From the NCBI GenBank assembly GCA_033557465.1, contig CM066033.1, positions 380,873,289 to 380,937,288 on the forward strand: a DNA stretch of 64,000 bases. Reading direction: 5' to 3'. The DNA is from Ichthyophis bannanicus. Taxonomy: Eukaryota; Chordata; Amphibia; Gymnophiona; Ichthyophiidae. Positions 42,540 through 52,559 of the stretch are shown here, in pieces; within the stretch, counting starts at the first letter, position 1; the number at the start of each line of letters is the position of its first letter. The position numbers and the translations under genes were made by a program. Below the pieces are notes generated by a model that saw only the letters and a list, made by a program, of their open reading frames with translations, was not told the DNA's origin and ran no database searches.

Positions 42540-43610
42540 TTCTAGTCCCCGAATCAGCCCATTTCCAGTCCTATCCTAGCCCCACCATCAGACCATTTCC
42601 AGTCCTAGCCCCCCCATCCATTTCCAGTCCTATCCGAGTCCCTCCATCAGTTCATTTCCAATCCCAGCTCCCTATCAGCCCATTTCTAGTTATTTCCTAG
42701 CCCCACCATCAGCCCATATCATATCCTAGCACCCCTCCACTCAGCCCATTTCCAATCCAAGCCCCCCATGAGCCTACTTCCAGTTCTAGCCCCTCCATGA
42801 GTCCGTTTCAATCCAAGCCCCCACCACAGCCCATTTTCAATCTTAGCACCCCCCAACAGCCCATTTCCAGTCCTATCCTAGCCCTTCCATCAGCCCATTT
42901 CCTGACCTAGCTCCCCCCCACACTCAGCCCATTTCCAGTCCTAGCTCCCTCCCCTCACAGCCCATTTCCATTCCAAGCCCCCCTCCCCGTCAGCTATTTG
43001 CAGTTCAAGCTCCACCTTTCACTCAGCCCATTTCCATTCCAAGCCCCCGTCCCCATCAGCTATTTGTAGTTCAAGCCCCCCTTCCCCCAGCCCATTACCA
43101 GTCCTAGCCCCCCCATAGCCCATTACCAGTCCTAACCCCCATCACCCCATTTCCAGTCCTAGCCCCCATAGACATTTACCAATCCTAACCCCCCCATCAG
43201 CCCACCTCCAGTCCTAACCCCCCCATCAGCCCATTTCCAGTCCTAGCCCCCCCCCCATAGCCTATTACCAGTCCTAACCCTCCATCAGCCCACTTCCAGT
43301 CCTAACCCCATCAGCCCACTTCCAGTCTTAGCCCCCTTATAGCCTATTACCAGTCCTAACCCTCCATCAGCCCACTTCCAGTCCTAACCCCATCAGCCCA
43401 TTTCCAGTCTTAGCCCCCCATAGCCCATTACCAGTCCTAACCCCCCCATCAGCCCATTACCAGTCCTAACCCCCCCATCATCCCACTTCCAGTCCTAACC
43501 CCCCATCACCCCATTTTCGGTATTAGCCCCCCCCTCATAGCCCATTACCAGTCCTAACCCCCCCCCCCCCCATCAGCCCATAGCCCATAACCAGTCCTAT
43601 CAGCCCATTG
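42540..43610 (+). repeat. Minisatellite inside hAT-like copy 2
   Basis: More than 30 imperfect units near 'cccatttccagtcctagccc' plus a C run and 'atcag'. Subtypes alternate 'cccatttcc', 'cccacttcc' and 'cccattacc', and higher-order repetition shows in the last 500 bp. About three times longer than the array in copy 1. Confidence 0.9.
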
Positions 43611-43739
43611 AAAATTTTAAAAAAAAACTGGCTGCTGCTGCCACCGTGGCAGCAGCAGAATCAAATGTCCCGTGCGCCCTCCCCCCCCCCCCGCCTGCCC
43701 AGCAGAGCCCTCCCTGAATCACTCCCCTTGGCACTGGCT

Positions 43740-43780
43740 TTCAGAGCCGCGAAGGGAGAGTTTCTCTCTCGCGGCTCTGT
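43740..43780. repeat. Perfect-stem hairpin in hAT-like copy 2
   Basis: 'Cagagccgcga' and 'tcgcggctctg' form an 11-bp perfect stem near the right terminus; the loop itself has a GAGAG/CTCTC inner pairing. Such subterminal hairpins are common in non-autonomous DNA elements. Confidence 0.8.
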
Positions 43781-43865
43781 TAAGCCCGCCGGCGCTGATG
43801 GGAAACAACAGGGCCCTGTGCAAACAACATTCTTGCTCAATGGACGGGCCGGCCCTGGAGAAAAC

Positions 43866-45130
43866 ACAGACTTGCAACTACAATCAATAACTAAACTAGA
43901 AAAGTACAGTTCTCTGAAAAATATCAAAGGCCTTTCTTTATTTAACTCTTATTGGGTTTTTAAAATTCAGCATTACATTCTCAAGTAAAAATGACGACAT
44001 ATAACATTTTCAAAAATAAAGGAAACCTTTCAATAGCACTCATGTATCTCCCCTCTACCTCCCCCCCACCCCACCCCACCTTCCCTGCCCTTATTCATTC
44101 TTTATCACAATAGATTAGCAAGCATGCCTCCAATACCCAACAGTGAATTTAAGCAAAATACCTCCCCCTCACATCTCATGATTTTGCCTCCATTGCCAAA
44201 CTTCCTCCCACCCCTCCCCCTGATACTGTCTCTTGCTTCTCTCCTTTCCCTTTCTAAAGCATGCTATAGCAGCTGGTAGAAGGGAAATAGTAGCACCTAG
44301 AAATGATCCTAAAGGATTTTGCAAAAGGTTCAGTAACTTTAATGGTTGTAATAATCAGCTTTGAGAAATTCCCAACTCCTTTTATTCAGAGTAGGGGTAT
44401 ATCTGTATCAGATGACTTTTAAACAAATAAAACATAAGATATTCATTGCATTTCTGTGCACAGACTATCTAATAAATTAACAGTAAACTGCCATCTACAG
44501 TCTACATAGGAGTGTGGACATATATAACAACATGTAACATTTCAGCATGCATATTTCAGCATGTACTGCAGCTGACAAGGAGGCAACCATTTTGTTTACT
44601 AGTGAGGTTATCAATGGCCTAGTATACATCACGAGAAACATCTAGTGCAGGGCTCGACAAATCCCAGGTGCCAGGTCCCCATGGTGTCGAAAAAGTGCAC
44701 CCTGGTACCTGGGTTTTCATGCCCTGGAAAGCAACAGCCAGCGAGAATCCCATCTCCTGCCTGTGAAAGAGGACAGCTGCGGCCACAATCATAGCGAAGA
44801 TGTCAGCTTTGACTGCATGAAGTTAAGCTCTGTGGCTACAGTCATGAAGATCACAGCCATGTCTGCGAGAGTGTTGTAGCCAGAGGGGACCCCATCACCT
44901 GCTAGCAGAAGAGGAGCTGCGGCAGTGGATAGCTGCTGAAAAACGTCAGTGTACTTTTCTATCACTGTGGTGAGCTCTGTGTACTGTTGATCCCCGCGGT
45001 GGAAGAACTTTGGGCATCCTGTGAGTTTTGAAACAATGAGACCACTCGAACTTCCTCCACAGCAGGGCTCAACTGTGCACTGAGCCGATTGCAGTGGGGG
45101 AAGTGTGCACGGTGCCGTCATCCAGGAGCT
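43866..45130. other. Unassigned, possible hAT terminus at 44.65 kb
   Basis: No gene supported. 'Cagggctcgacaaatcccag' at 44648 looks like a hAT-type end, but no partner end or duplication was found. The 156-codon minus frame at 44789-45259 reads partly through the G-rich array and has no domain. Confidence 0.3.
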
Positions 45131-45139
45131 GCATCTAGC

Positions 45140-45415
45140 CACACTGGGTGAGAGAGAGGGAGTGAATGGGGGGGGATATGAGAGACACACACACTGGGTG
45201 AAGCCTGGGGGGGTGGGCATGAGAAAAAGACTGAGGGAAGCCTGTGGTGGAGGAGTCATGAGAGGGAGAGAGACTGCGTGAAACCTTAGGGAAGGTATGA
45301 GAGAGAGAGAGATATTTACTGAGTGAGGCCTTGGGAGGGCATGAAAGAAACTCGGGGGGGGGGGGGGTCTTGAGAAGGAAAGACACTGGGTAAAACCTTG
45401 AAGGGGGGGTTGAGA
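45140..45415 (+). repeat. G/A-rich tandem array, unit about 35-48 bp
   Basis: About seven units beginning 'actgggtgaagcc' or a variant, then a G run, then 'atgagagagagaga'. A G13 run sits at 45355-45367. Non-coding. Confidence 0.8.
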
Positions 45416-45639
45416 GTTCTGTTAGGGCCCTCTTAGCTCAGTTATTGAGTATTTCTAAACTGTTTGAATGTTCACTCACCATCTTCACCATTAAAGCTTT
45501 GAGGGCTTTCCAATGTCAATATAATAGAAACTCGAGGAATTTAAATCATCCTATGCAGGCAAGAAGAAGAAGAACACTCAAGACAGTAGTGACAAGATGG
45601 TAGCTGTCTGCATTGCATGTGCCCTATTTATCTGGGATA

Positions 45640-46480
45640 AGATGTGCACATGATTCTCACAGATTTTAAAAATATGTAGCACTGTTATTAAAACAACAAT
45701 TGAATCCTTGTGGCGAGACATGATTGATTTGTGTGCAAAAGTCAATAAAATGGAGGGTCACAAGGGCAGACACACAGAGGCCTTGGAAGATCTCACTAAG
45801 AGCAGGAACTGCTCAAAGATGAACAAGTGTTTTTATAAAGAAAAGTTGGAGGATACTGAAAATTGCTCCAGGTGAAATAACCTGGAGGGGGACGAATATA
45901 AGGACTGTATTACCATGGTCCATGCTATATGTAAAATTCTTCTGCAGAAAGCTGATCAGGAGGGAGCTGTTCTGGATGCAAAGACTGACCAAGCACATTG
46001 GAGCCTGGGTGATCCCAGACTCATGCAACCCAAGGATATAATTCCCTGCCTGCATAATTATTCTGACAAGGAACAGATTATGTGCATAGGTAGCAGGCAA
46101 TGCAAATTTCTTTGGGAGAAGTGCGACATAGAAATCTTCTATGATCTCTCTCCTTTACTCTTGAGCATTGAAAGGACATGCAAGATATCACCAGTTATTT
46201 GTGCAAGGTAGAGATTCGGTGCAATGGCTATTCCCCCTTTGGACTAAGTTTGACCAACTGGGGGGGCAACCTCATTAAAACTGTGGACGAGGCCTGTGCA
46301 GTCCTCAAGAAGGCCAGATGGCCAAACATTCCTAATGGAAGAAATGAAGAATAGAAGAGGCCATTACAAGATGCTCTTGGGTGATGCAGAGTGCCAACCA
46401 AAGGAAAACACCTTCATAGGAAAGCTTCCATTACAATGGAACAGCATGTCCAGACTGAAGAGACTGTCCATCCAGCGCTG
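45640..46480 (+). pseudogene. L1/Tx1-like ORF1 remnant
   Basis: EKLEDTENCSR followed by NNLEG matches the end of the coiled coil in L1-type ORF1 ('LEDLENRSRRNNL'). Further on, DQAHWSLGDPRLMQPKDIIPC and IEIFYDLSPLLLSIER match the RRM-like and C-terminal domains. Several stops. ORF1 proteins bind the LINE RNA. ORF2 begins about 390 bp downstream. Confidence 0.78.
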
Positions 46481-46873
46481 AAGACTGTACAACTTGCGAC
46501 CTGAGGTTGAGGAGTAGAAGCCTTAAGACTTTTGGGAACTTATCTTTTGGGACTCTTTGCTTATGTTGTGGCTGCATATGAGTGTGGACTGGGGTGGGTG
46601 AATGGAGAGTGAGTGTGTCAGCTCATTGAAAGTATGTGTTGCTAGGTGGGGGAGGTGGGCTAGGGTGGGTAACTGATGGGGGTTATGTACATGTTTGTAT
46701 GGGCCCCATAAGTGGGTCTTTTTCTCCGTTGGGTTGCTTGCAGTTCTGGATTTTGTAGACAGGTACTATTTTTGGGATTGGAGGGGATGGACTGTGAGGG
46801 GAGAGGCTAGTAGGTGGGTTGGAGAGAGGGGAGGAGAGTTTCTCAAAGCTGTGCTTGTCTCTAGTTGGTAAGG

Positions 46874-46913
46874 ATGGCCTCCTCTATCCAGGTGGTTATC
46901 TTTAATGTAATTA
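46874..46913 (+). pseudogene. L1/Tx1-like ORF2, first codons
   Basis: MASSIQVVIFNV is the typical opening of the L1-type ORF2 endonuclease. Similarity stops at about 46913, where another LINE begins; the endonuclease continues at about 55.86 kb. Confidence 0.7.
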
Positions 46914-47469
46914 ATTCAAAATGCTGCGGTATGCATGATCATGGGGGTGGGCAGAATGGAACACATTACTCCGATACTGTGTAGTTTACATTAATTGCCC
47001 GTACGGTGCATATTATATTTAAGGTCATTATGCCAGAGTTTAAAACTTTGCATCATGAGGAACCTTTCAGGCTATTTACTCCCCTCCTCCCCCAACCCTT
47101 GGGCTTTAAGATCTGGGAACACGATGTTAATGAATGTTCCTTTACACAAGCAGGTACATCTTAATGCATTGAGAGAATGCATGTTTCCCGTAGTTTCTCC
47201 TAATTGTGGAATTCAGTGCCAGTTAATTTAAGAATAGAAGCAGATACTGCTTCAGTTTGTAAGCATTTGAAAGCTTATCTATTTCAACAAACATTTGCAA
47301 CTGCGATATAGGTTAGAGCAGCGAGTGGTACTTCTATTGTTTTATTATGTTATATTTGATGGTAATTGGCAGATAATCAATTATAAATCATAACAACAAA
47401 TTATTTGCTATCATCAAATTGTTTTTCTGTATGTATGTTTTTGTGTTAGTATGGTATTTTATTTTACAT
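46914..47469 (+). pseudogene. L2-like LINE C-terminal fragment inserted in L1/Tx1-like ORF2
   Basis: Words NAAVCMIMG, HITPILCSLH and LPVRCILY correspond to the 'NAAARLI...HITPIL..LHWLPV' C-terminal block of L2-type ORF2. 'FVSI.KLIYFNKHL' corresponds to its last block. Decayed, followed by AT-rich 3' UTR up to the retroviral LTR. Confidence 0.65.
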
Positions 47470-47996
47470 TGTGGCAGGCTATGGCCTATAATAGTCTGCA
47501 AATATGAAAGGCCTGTAAGTTAGGTCCTGATTCCAACCCCCATCTCAGTAAAGAACCAAAGTCTGTAAAAGTTAGAGAAAACTGTTTTAAATTGCTTAAT
47601 AAGAAGTTTTCATGAATGCATAAATCTTTCATTATTCTCTTGTGCTGTGAAAATAGAAATGTTTCAATACTTGCATTCCTAGAGCCAGAAACGACCTTGC
47701 AGTAGAGAAGTATCCAAACCTAGAAACTGCACCATTGTTAGAACAGTCCTAGAGGAGGGAGCTGGGTGCTAGGCCCAGGAGGGATCTCTGATTGGACAAA
47801 CGCAGGGGGCGTTGGGGCCAATAGAAAGTTTGCATGTATCAAACTGAAAAGAAATGTATAAATAAATATGTTTCTGTAAGAACTTTGCTCAGTCCTTTTT
47901 GAAGCTTTGACTAACTGGGCCTTGTGCACAATAAATTGGCTTAGACCCTGTAAATTGACTCCTGGATTTATTCATTGTCTGCACTTCGCTGCTACA
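47470..47996 (+). repeat. ERV copy A, 5' LTR (older)
   Basis: Starts TGTGGCAGGC, ends TGCTACA. TATAAA lies at about 47858 and AATAAA at about 47931. Clearly related to the LTRs of copy B but more diverged, and it has a single CCAAT-containing unit in U3. Only this LTR and a leader survive. Confidence 0.9.
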
Positions 47997-48002
47997 TATT
48001 CT

Positions 48003-48020
48003 TGGTGCATTGGCCAGGAA
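48003..48020 (+). promoter_or_regulatory. ERV copy A primer-binding site, tRNA-Gly
   Basis: TGGTGCATTGGCCAGGAA starts six bases after the LTR. It is complementary to the 3' end of vertebrate tRNA-Gly(GCC), as I recall that tRNA, with one mismatch. Confidence 0.85.
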
Positions 48021-48360
48021 TGTGCGGATAGTGAATGGTAGTCAAGCGAATATTCCACGCAATTCGCCTCCAGGTTTGGCCCGGTCGGAACCATGTCTGT
48101 CCAACCGCAAGGGAAACCTCAGGCGCCGCCGGTCCCTTTGTATCGGAGAGGGTTCCGCCTTGCCTCGGCGGGCCACTGGGTCCGGCCGGCCAACACCTCC
48201 GAACCCGAGGGGAGTCCAGGATCCAACCCAAGAACTGGTTTGGTATCGGGAACCGGATACGGTGAGTAGACATTTTCTTGTTTAAAAGTCAGTGAAGCCT
48301 GGGGAAAAGTCTTGCATGTGTGCGCGAGACTGATTTGGTATAGACTAACTGGGAAAATCA
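48021..48360 (+). mobile_element. ERV copy A leader, truncated
   Basis: Colinear with the leader of copy B up to 'agactaactgggaaaa', then lost. The next 60 bp belong to the SINE into which copy B inserted. The internal genes and 3' LTR of copy A are absent. Confidence 0.8.
48093..48269 (+). CDS. Short leader ORF in ERV copy A ending at a splice donor
   Basis: A 58-codon frame starting MSVQPQGKPQ and ending at TAG within the donor ACG|GTGAGTAG (donor GT at 48262). The same start and most of the same codons are present in copy B, where a one-base shift breaks it. Position in the leader suggests a 5' coding exon or an upstream ORF. No domain recognised. Proline- and glycine-rich. Confidence 0.5.
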   Translation: MSVQPQGKPQAPPVPLYRRGFRLASAGHWVRPANTSEPEGSPGSNPRTGLVSGTGYGE

Positions 48361-48374
48361 ACATCATTACATAT

Positions 48375-48421
48375 GTATTGTTATAATGCATCTAGGGAGT
48401 GGAGGAGTAGCCTAGAGGTTA
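48375..48421 (+). mobile_element. SINE head, left part, split by ERV copy B
   Basis: 'Gagtggaggagtagcctaga' and GGTTA form the tRNA-like A-box region. The rest of the SINE continues at 55589, after the ERV and its repeated GTTA. Confidence 0.75.
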
Positions 48422-48976
48422 TGTGGCAGGCTATGGCCTAGCATGGCCTGCTACTATGAAAGGCCTGTAAGTTAGGCCTGGATCCCAACCCCCATTATAG
48501 CTAGAAAAGAACCAAAAATCTGTGAAAAATGAGAAAACTGTTTTAAACTGCTTAATAAGAAGTTTTACATGAATTCATAAGTCTTTCATTATTCTCTTCT
48601 GTGCAAAAATGTTTCAATATATGCATTCCTGGAGCTAGGGATAACCTTGCAGTAGAGAAGTATCAAACCTAGAAACTGCACCATTGTTAGAACAGTCCTA
48701 AAGGAGGGGGCTGGTTGCTAGGCCCCGGAAGGATCTCTAATTGAAAAGGTGCAGGGGGCGTTGGAGCCAATAGGAAGTTTGCATGTATCAAGCTGGGACC
48801 AATAGAAAGTTCTCATGTATCAAACAGAAGAAAAGGGTATAAATGGTTATGTCTCTGTAAAAACTTTGCTCAGTTCCTTTTGAAGCTTTGACTAACTGGG
48901 CCTGTGCACAATAAACTGGCTTGGACCCTGTCAATTGACTCCTGGATTTATTCATTGATTGCACTTTGCTGCAACA
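48422..48976 (+). repeat. ERV copy B 5' LTR
   Basis: TG...CA ends, TATAAA at 48838-48843, AATAAA at 48910-48915. U3 holds two tandem CCAATAG-containing units of about 34 bp. Against the 3' LTR I count 7 substitutions and no indels in 555 bp. Confidence 0.95.
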
Positions 48977-48982
48977 TATTCT

Positions 48983-49000
48983 TGGTGCATTGGCCAGGAA
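48983..49000 (+). promoter_or_regulatory. ERV copy B primer-binding site, tRNA-Gly
   Basis: TGGTGCATTGGCCAGGAA, identical to copy A and six bases from the LTR end. Primer would be tRNA-Gly(GCC). Confidence 0.87.
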
Positions 49001-49380
49001 GTGCGAGTAGTAAATGGTATTCAAGTGAATAATCTACGAAATTCGCCTCGAGGTTTGGTCCGGTTGGAACCATGTCTGTCCGACCGCAGGGGAACTTCTC
49101 AGGCGCCGCCGATCCCTTTGTATCGGAGAGGGTTCCGCCTTGCCTCGGCAGGCCACTGGGTCCAGCTGGCTAACACCTCAGAACCTGAGGGGAGTCCAGG
49201 GTCCAACCCAAGAACTGGTTTGGTATCAGGAACTGGATCCGGTGAGTAGATATTTTCTTGTTTAAAAGTCAGTGCATCCTGGGGAAAAAGTCTTGCATGA
49301 GTATGCGCAAGACTGATTTGGTATATTTGGTATAGACTAACTGGGAAAAATCTCGCATGAGTGTGTGCGAGACAAGGGAG
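49001..49380 (+). other. ERV copy B leader with broken leader ORF and splice donor
   Basis: ATG at 49072 matches the copy A leader ORF start. A one-base shift after about eight codons leads to an early stop. The donor CCG|GTGAGTAG is intact near 49241. Downstream, repeated 'gtgtgcgagac' words suggest a stem region, as found in retroviral packaging leaders, but this is a guess. Confidence 0.6.
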
Positions 49381-51640
49381 TCTGATCACCTCCCATAAGG
49401 GCGGTCCTAATAAGCTCAGCGTAAGTGAAAGCAGAAGCCGAAGTCATCGACCCTTCTTGTTTGAAATAGTCAGTTAGTCAGAAAAACCTGGGCACTTGAA
49501 AAATGATTTCTTGTTAAAATATGATTGCTTGTGTGAGTGAGAGGTCTTGAAATACAGGCCGAGCAAGAGCGGACTTCTGAGTAGCGCAGTTCCTGGCCAG
49601 GCGACTGCGCCCAGGTCGTGAAAAGGAGGAAGCGTTTTGTGTTTGTCTGTCCTTACTGTGTATCTGATTTTTGTTATCTGTTGAAACCGCAAGTTTCCCT
49701 TCTGGTATAAATGTGAGATTATTCTGTTGGGTAATTTGTGGAACAGTTTACTGATTAAGAAATAGTATTAAGCAGAAAAGAAGACAGAAGGAAACAAACT
49801 CAGTTGTCACTTTTTCAGTAAAGAAGCTGTCTTATGCATTCCAGTTTTTTTTTTCCTTTTGCACAGCATGAAGCTGGCTAGCGGAGAGAGAAGGGGCGTG
49901 TCTGAAGAAAGGAATGTGCAGTGTCTTTTTAACCCTGTGAAGGCTTAAACACTCTGTAGCTGGGTTAATTTGTGCTTATTTCAGGAAAATTGTACCTGTT
50001 TTATTCAATATGTTTTAATAGTGATGTTCCTTCTGCTATGGTCATGTATTATATATCATTTAATAAGAATGTTTAGTAAGGATTGTGGATCCTGAAAGTT
50101 TTGGGCTTAGCCTGGAAAGGGTTAAGTTCTTATTAACCCCTTTCGAGTTCCTGTACTTGTACGGACCAAGTGAGAAGAATTTTTGTAGGGCTATAGGTAT
50201 AATGCATTTGTGGGCTTAGCTTTGTTTTGTGTTATTTATGTTCAAACCTTCAGTAAGCACTGTAATGGTTTAAATAGGAAATGATAGAAAAATTCAGGAA
50301 ACTGCTTTTGTTTTCCCTTTGCCCTACGAAGTAGAGGTTAAGAACCCTGACAGGACTATGAAGCATCCCGAGCCAGTAGTACCAGATCGCGACTTGAAAG
50401 TGATTTAAATCCTGAGTGAATAAGGAGTTCATCGTGCTTGAATTCTAGTTCCTGATATACTGCGACAAGCACCTCATAGAAGACATACTTATTATTAATA
50501 AAAATAAAATAGGAAGAAAAAAGTATATATGTATTCTAGATATCCACCCACTTTATGGAAAAAGTATTCGGAATGTCTTTTGAATATCTGCTTCCTAAAA
50601 CTGTAAGATTTAAAGTAATTTCTTTTGCAGAGACATGCTGATTATGGCTGGCAGTTAGTTTTCATGCCAAATAATTTTATTCCACTCATACGTAACAGAT
50701 ATGTGGCCGTCATGTTAGGAGCTATAGTTCTTTCTGTTGGGATTGTTGTTATAACATGTTGCAAAATAATAGTTTTATATTTTAAGGACTTTATCTAAAA
50801 TTGTACTTATTTAGAATGAGCACACATCCATTATGCTTAGTCCACAGGAAAATGCAGCCTGACTGGTGTGGGGGGGGGGGGAGGGGGTCAGAGTCCATGC
50901 AGATTTTGTTGAAATGTATGACTAGGAATCTTAGCAAGGACTTTGCTGAAGACTACAGACTTAAAATGTCTCTGTCCCTATTAGAAATGCTCTGTGGAAG
51001 GGGGTGGCCAGTGTTAGTTACTTCATGGCCCCGTAGTTTCCCGTGTTTATCAGATTGTACAGAGAATGTTCCCTGATCAATTCCCCTACATAGGATTCCT
51101 GGCTAAATGTTTGGAAAAAAAAAAACCTGCCCATTTATTATCTTTATAGGCCAGTTCCCTCAGCTCTGCCACCACCCGGGGCAGAGCCCGGGGCAGGGGG
51201 GGGGATACCTCCCTGCAAATGTCACCAGCCACCTCTGCAGCAGAAGGACGTACACCCCCTCTTGACCAAAAGCCCCAGCACAGTTTAAAGTACTCAGAGT
51301 AGGCCACAGTCCACCGATGACACTACAAGCAGAGATTCATTTGCCAGTTCAGGGTCATTCACAGCCAGCGCCCAAGAACATGAAGTGGAACCCAGACAGT
51401 CCCGATTGCCGTATGCCTTCAGAAGTACAACTACCAGTAAAAGGGAGGGTCACGTTATCCCACTGCACTAGGTCCAGGGCCAGCTTTGCACTAGCCAGCT
51501 GACCAGCTTTGTTTCTGCCACTGATTTACTGAACTGAAAGCTGCATTATGCCTCCTACACTGAGAAACCATAGGATTTGATTGAACTAATGAACAGTATT
51601 ATGCAGACACATCAACCTTGATGGCCCCAAGTGAGATCCA
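49381..51640 (+). other. ERV copy B, unassigned internal DNA
   Basis: AT-rich and without recognisable matrix or capsid coding. It contains two good splice-acceptor-like sites (polypyrimidine plus CACAG near 49868 and GCAG at 50627-50630), a membrane-like frame after the second, and a G13 run near 50872. It may represent decayed gag, captured DNA, or sequence foreign to the virus. Confidence 0.4.
50628..50798 (+). pseudogene. Frame with a transmembrane-like segment before gag
   Basis: A 56-codon stop-free stretch with no ATG at its start, directly after a splice-acceptor-like site. It includes YVAVMLGAIVLSVGIVVI, a strongly hydrophobic run of about 20 residues, then paired Cys and a short tail KDFI. 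The shape resembles the end of a membrane glycoprotein, but the position is upstream of gag, which is unusual. Could be chance or a rearranged env piece. Confidence 0.3.
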
Positions 51641-51890
51641 AATAGCGCAGGCAGACCTCACTATATAACCCATGCGATCCAGCAGCCCAGGAGAATTTGC
51701 GTTTTTGTCAGTCAGTCCCAGAGAGATATAAAACAGAAATTGCAGAAACTGGATGGATTTGAGGGCATGAATACAGCACAGTTAATGGAAGTTGTTCAGA
51801 AAGTTTGTGAATTGTGGAAATAAATGTGACAGAGAAAGTGAATGTAAGATAAGGAAGAAAACAGATCTTCTTGCTGATACTTTAGTTGAA
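51640..51890 (+). pseudogene. ERV copy B gag, capsid C-terminal remnant
   Basis: Short blocks in shifting frames (KLQKLDGFEGMNTAQLMEV and VCELWK) resemble the end of capsid in gammaretrovirus-like gag. Stops and frameshifts throughout; no intact zinc knuckle seen. Confidence 0.55.
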
Positions 51891-52139
51891 TGATGTGGAG
51901 GAGGTTTTCCTAATCGAAGGAGCAGAGGAAGTGAAAGGGGTCGTGAAAATGATCGGCCCCCACTGGATGCGAATCAGTGCGCCCATTTCAGAGAAGAAGG
52001 ACATTAGAGAAGTGAATGCCCGTATCTTGACTCCACCCCCAGGAGGGGAGGAGGGAGTACTTGATTTTAGAAAGAATAAACCAAGCAAAGTGTTCCAGCA
52101 AGAGAGGGAAGCAGCTATAGAGTGAGTGGCAGCCGAAGA

Positions 52140-52555
52140 GGGCTACAGCATGGATGAAGACTAGGCCAGACCGGACTCCAAGTTTCCCTGGGTCCCCAGG
52201 AGCCTATGGTCAGTCTGAAAATAGGGAATCAATATATGGACTTTATGGGGGATACAGGAGCAGAATACTAAAGCCAGTAGCCCCTTTGTTTTCTCGATGC
52301 ATCACCATTGTCAGAGCTACTGGGGCTAAGGCCACAAAGCCTCTCCTGCAGAACCGCATGTGTGAACTAGGGGGACAGAAAATAACACACCAGTTCCTGT
52401 ATATGCCTGAATGCCCTATTCCACTTCTGGGCCGAGACATGCTTGCTAAGCTCCAGGCACAAATATCCTTTGCTGAAAGGGGAGAAATGCAAATGACTGT
52501 GAACCCAAAGCCTGCTGGATTGATGGTGCTGACTGTTCCCCGAGAAGAAGAGTAG
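52140..52555 (+). pseudogene. ERV copy B protease remnant
   Basis: The aspartic protease active site DTGA is encoded at 52251-52262, and the later LLGRDML block lies in another frame, so a frameshift separates them. The protease would act as a dimer to cut Gag-Pol. The frame ends at 52555 with a TAG. Confidence 0.8.
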
Positions 52556-52559
52556 CAGT

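Larger units (their letters stand above)
41487..43857. mobile_element. Non-autonomous hAT-like transposon, copy 2
   Basis: Begins CAGGGGCAGCCCAAGG and ends GGACGGGCCGGCCCTG. GAGAAAAC occurs directly on both sides, a perfect 8-bp target duplication. The ends are short imperfect inverted repeats (CAGGGGCAGCCC against CAGGGCCGGCCC). Contents parallel copy 1: duplicated 'cctcatttgcata' words, the YITIIQCQPPGTLG region (41611-41847), the pyrimidine-rich block, a long minisatellite and a hairpin near the right end. No transposase; it would depend on an autonomous hAT enzyme. Confidence 0.88.

Noticed and set aside
42540..43610. CRISPR-like repeat/spacer appearance
   Set aside because: Repeats are imperfect and the 'spacers' are variants of the same unit. 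It is a minisatellite in a eukaryotic transposon, and no cas genes are near.
44789..45386. Pro/Ser-rich minus-strand frames
   Set aside because: They read through a G/A-rich tandem array; the apparent repeats follow from the DNA repeat.
45915..46211. Host protein-coding exon
   Set aside because: Open frame of 98 codons, but its motifs match L1-type ORF1, and ORF2-type sequence follows in order.
48119..49389. Minus-strand frames in the ERV leaders
   Set aside because: Antisense to the conserved leader ORF; present in both copies only because the copies are similar.
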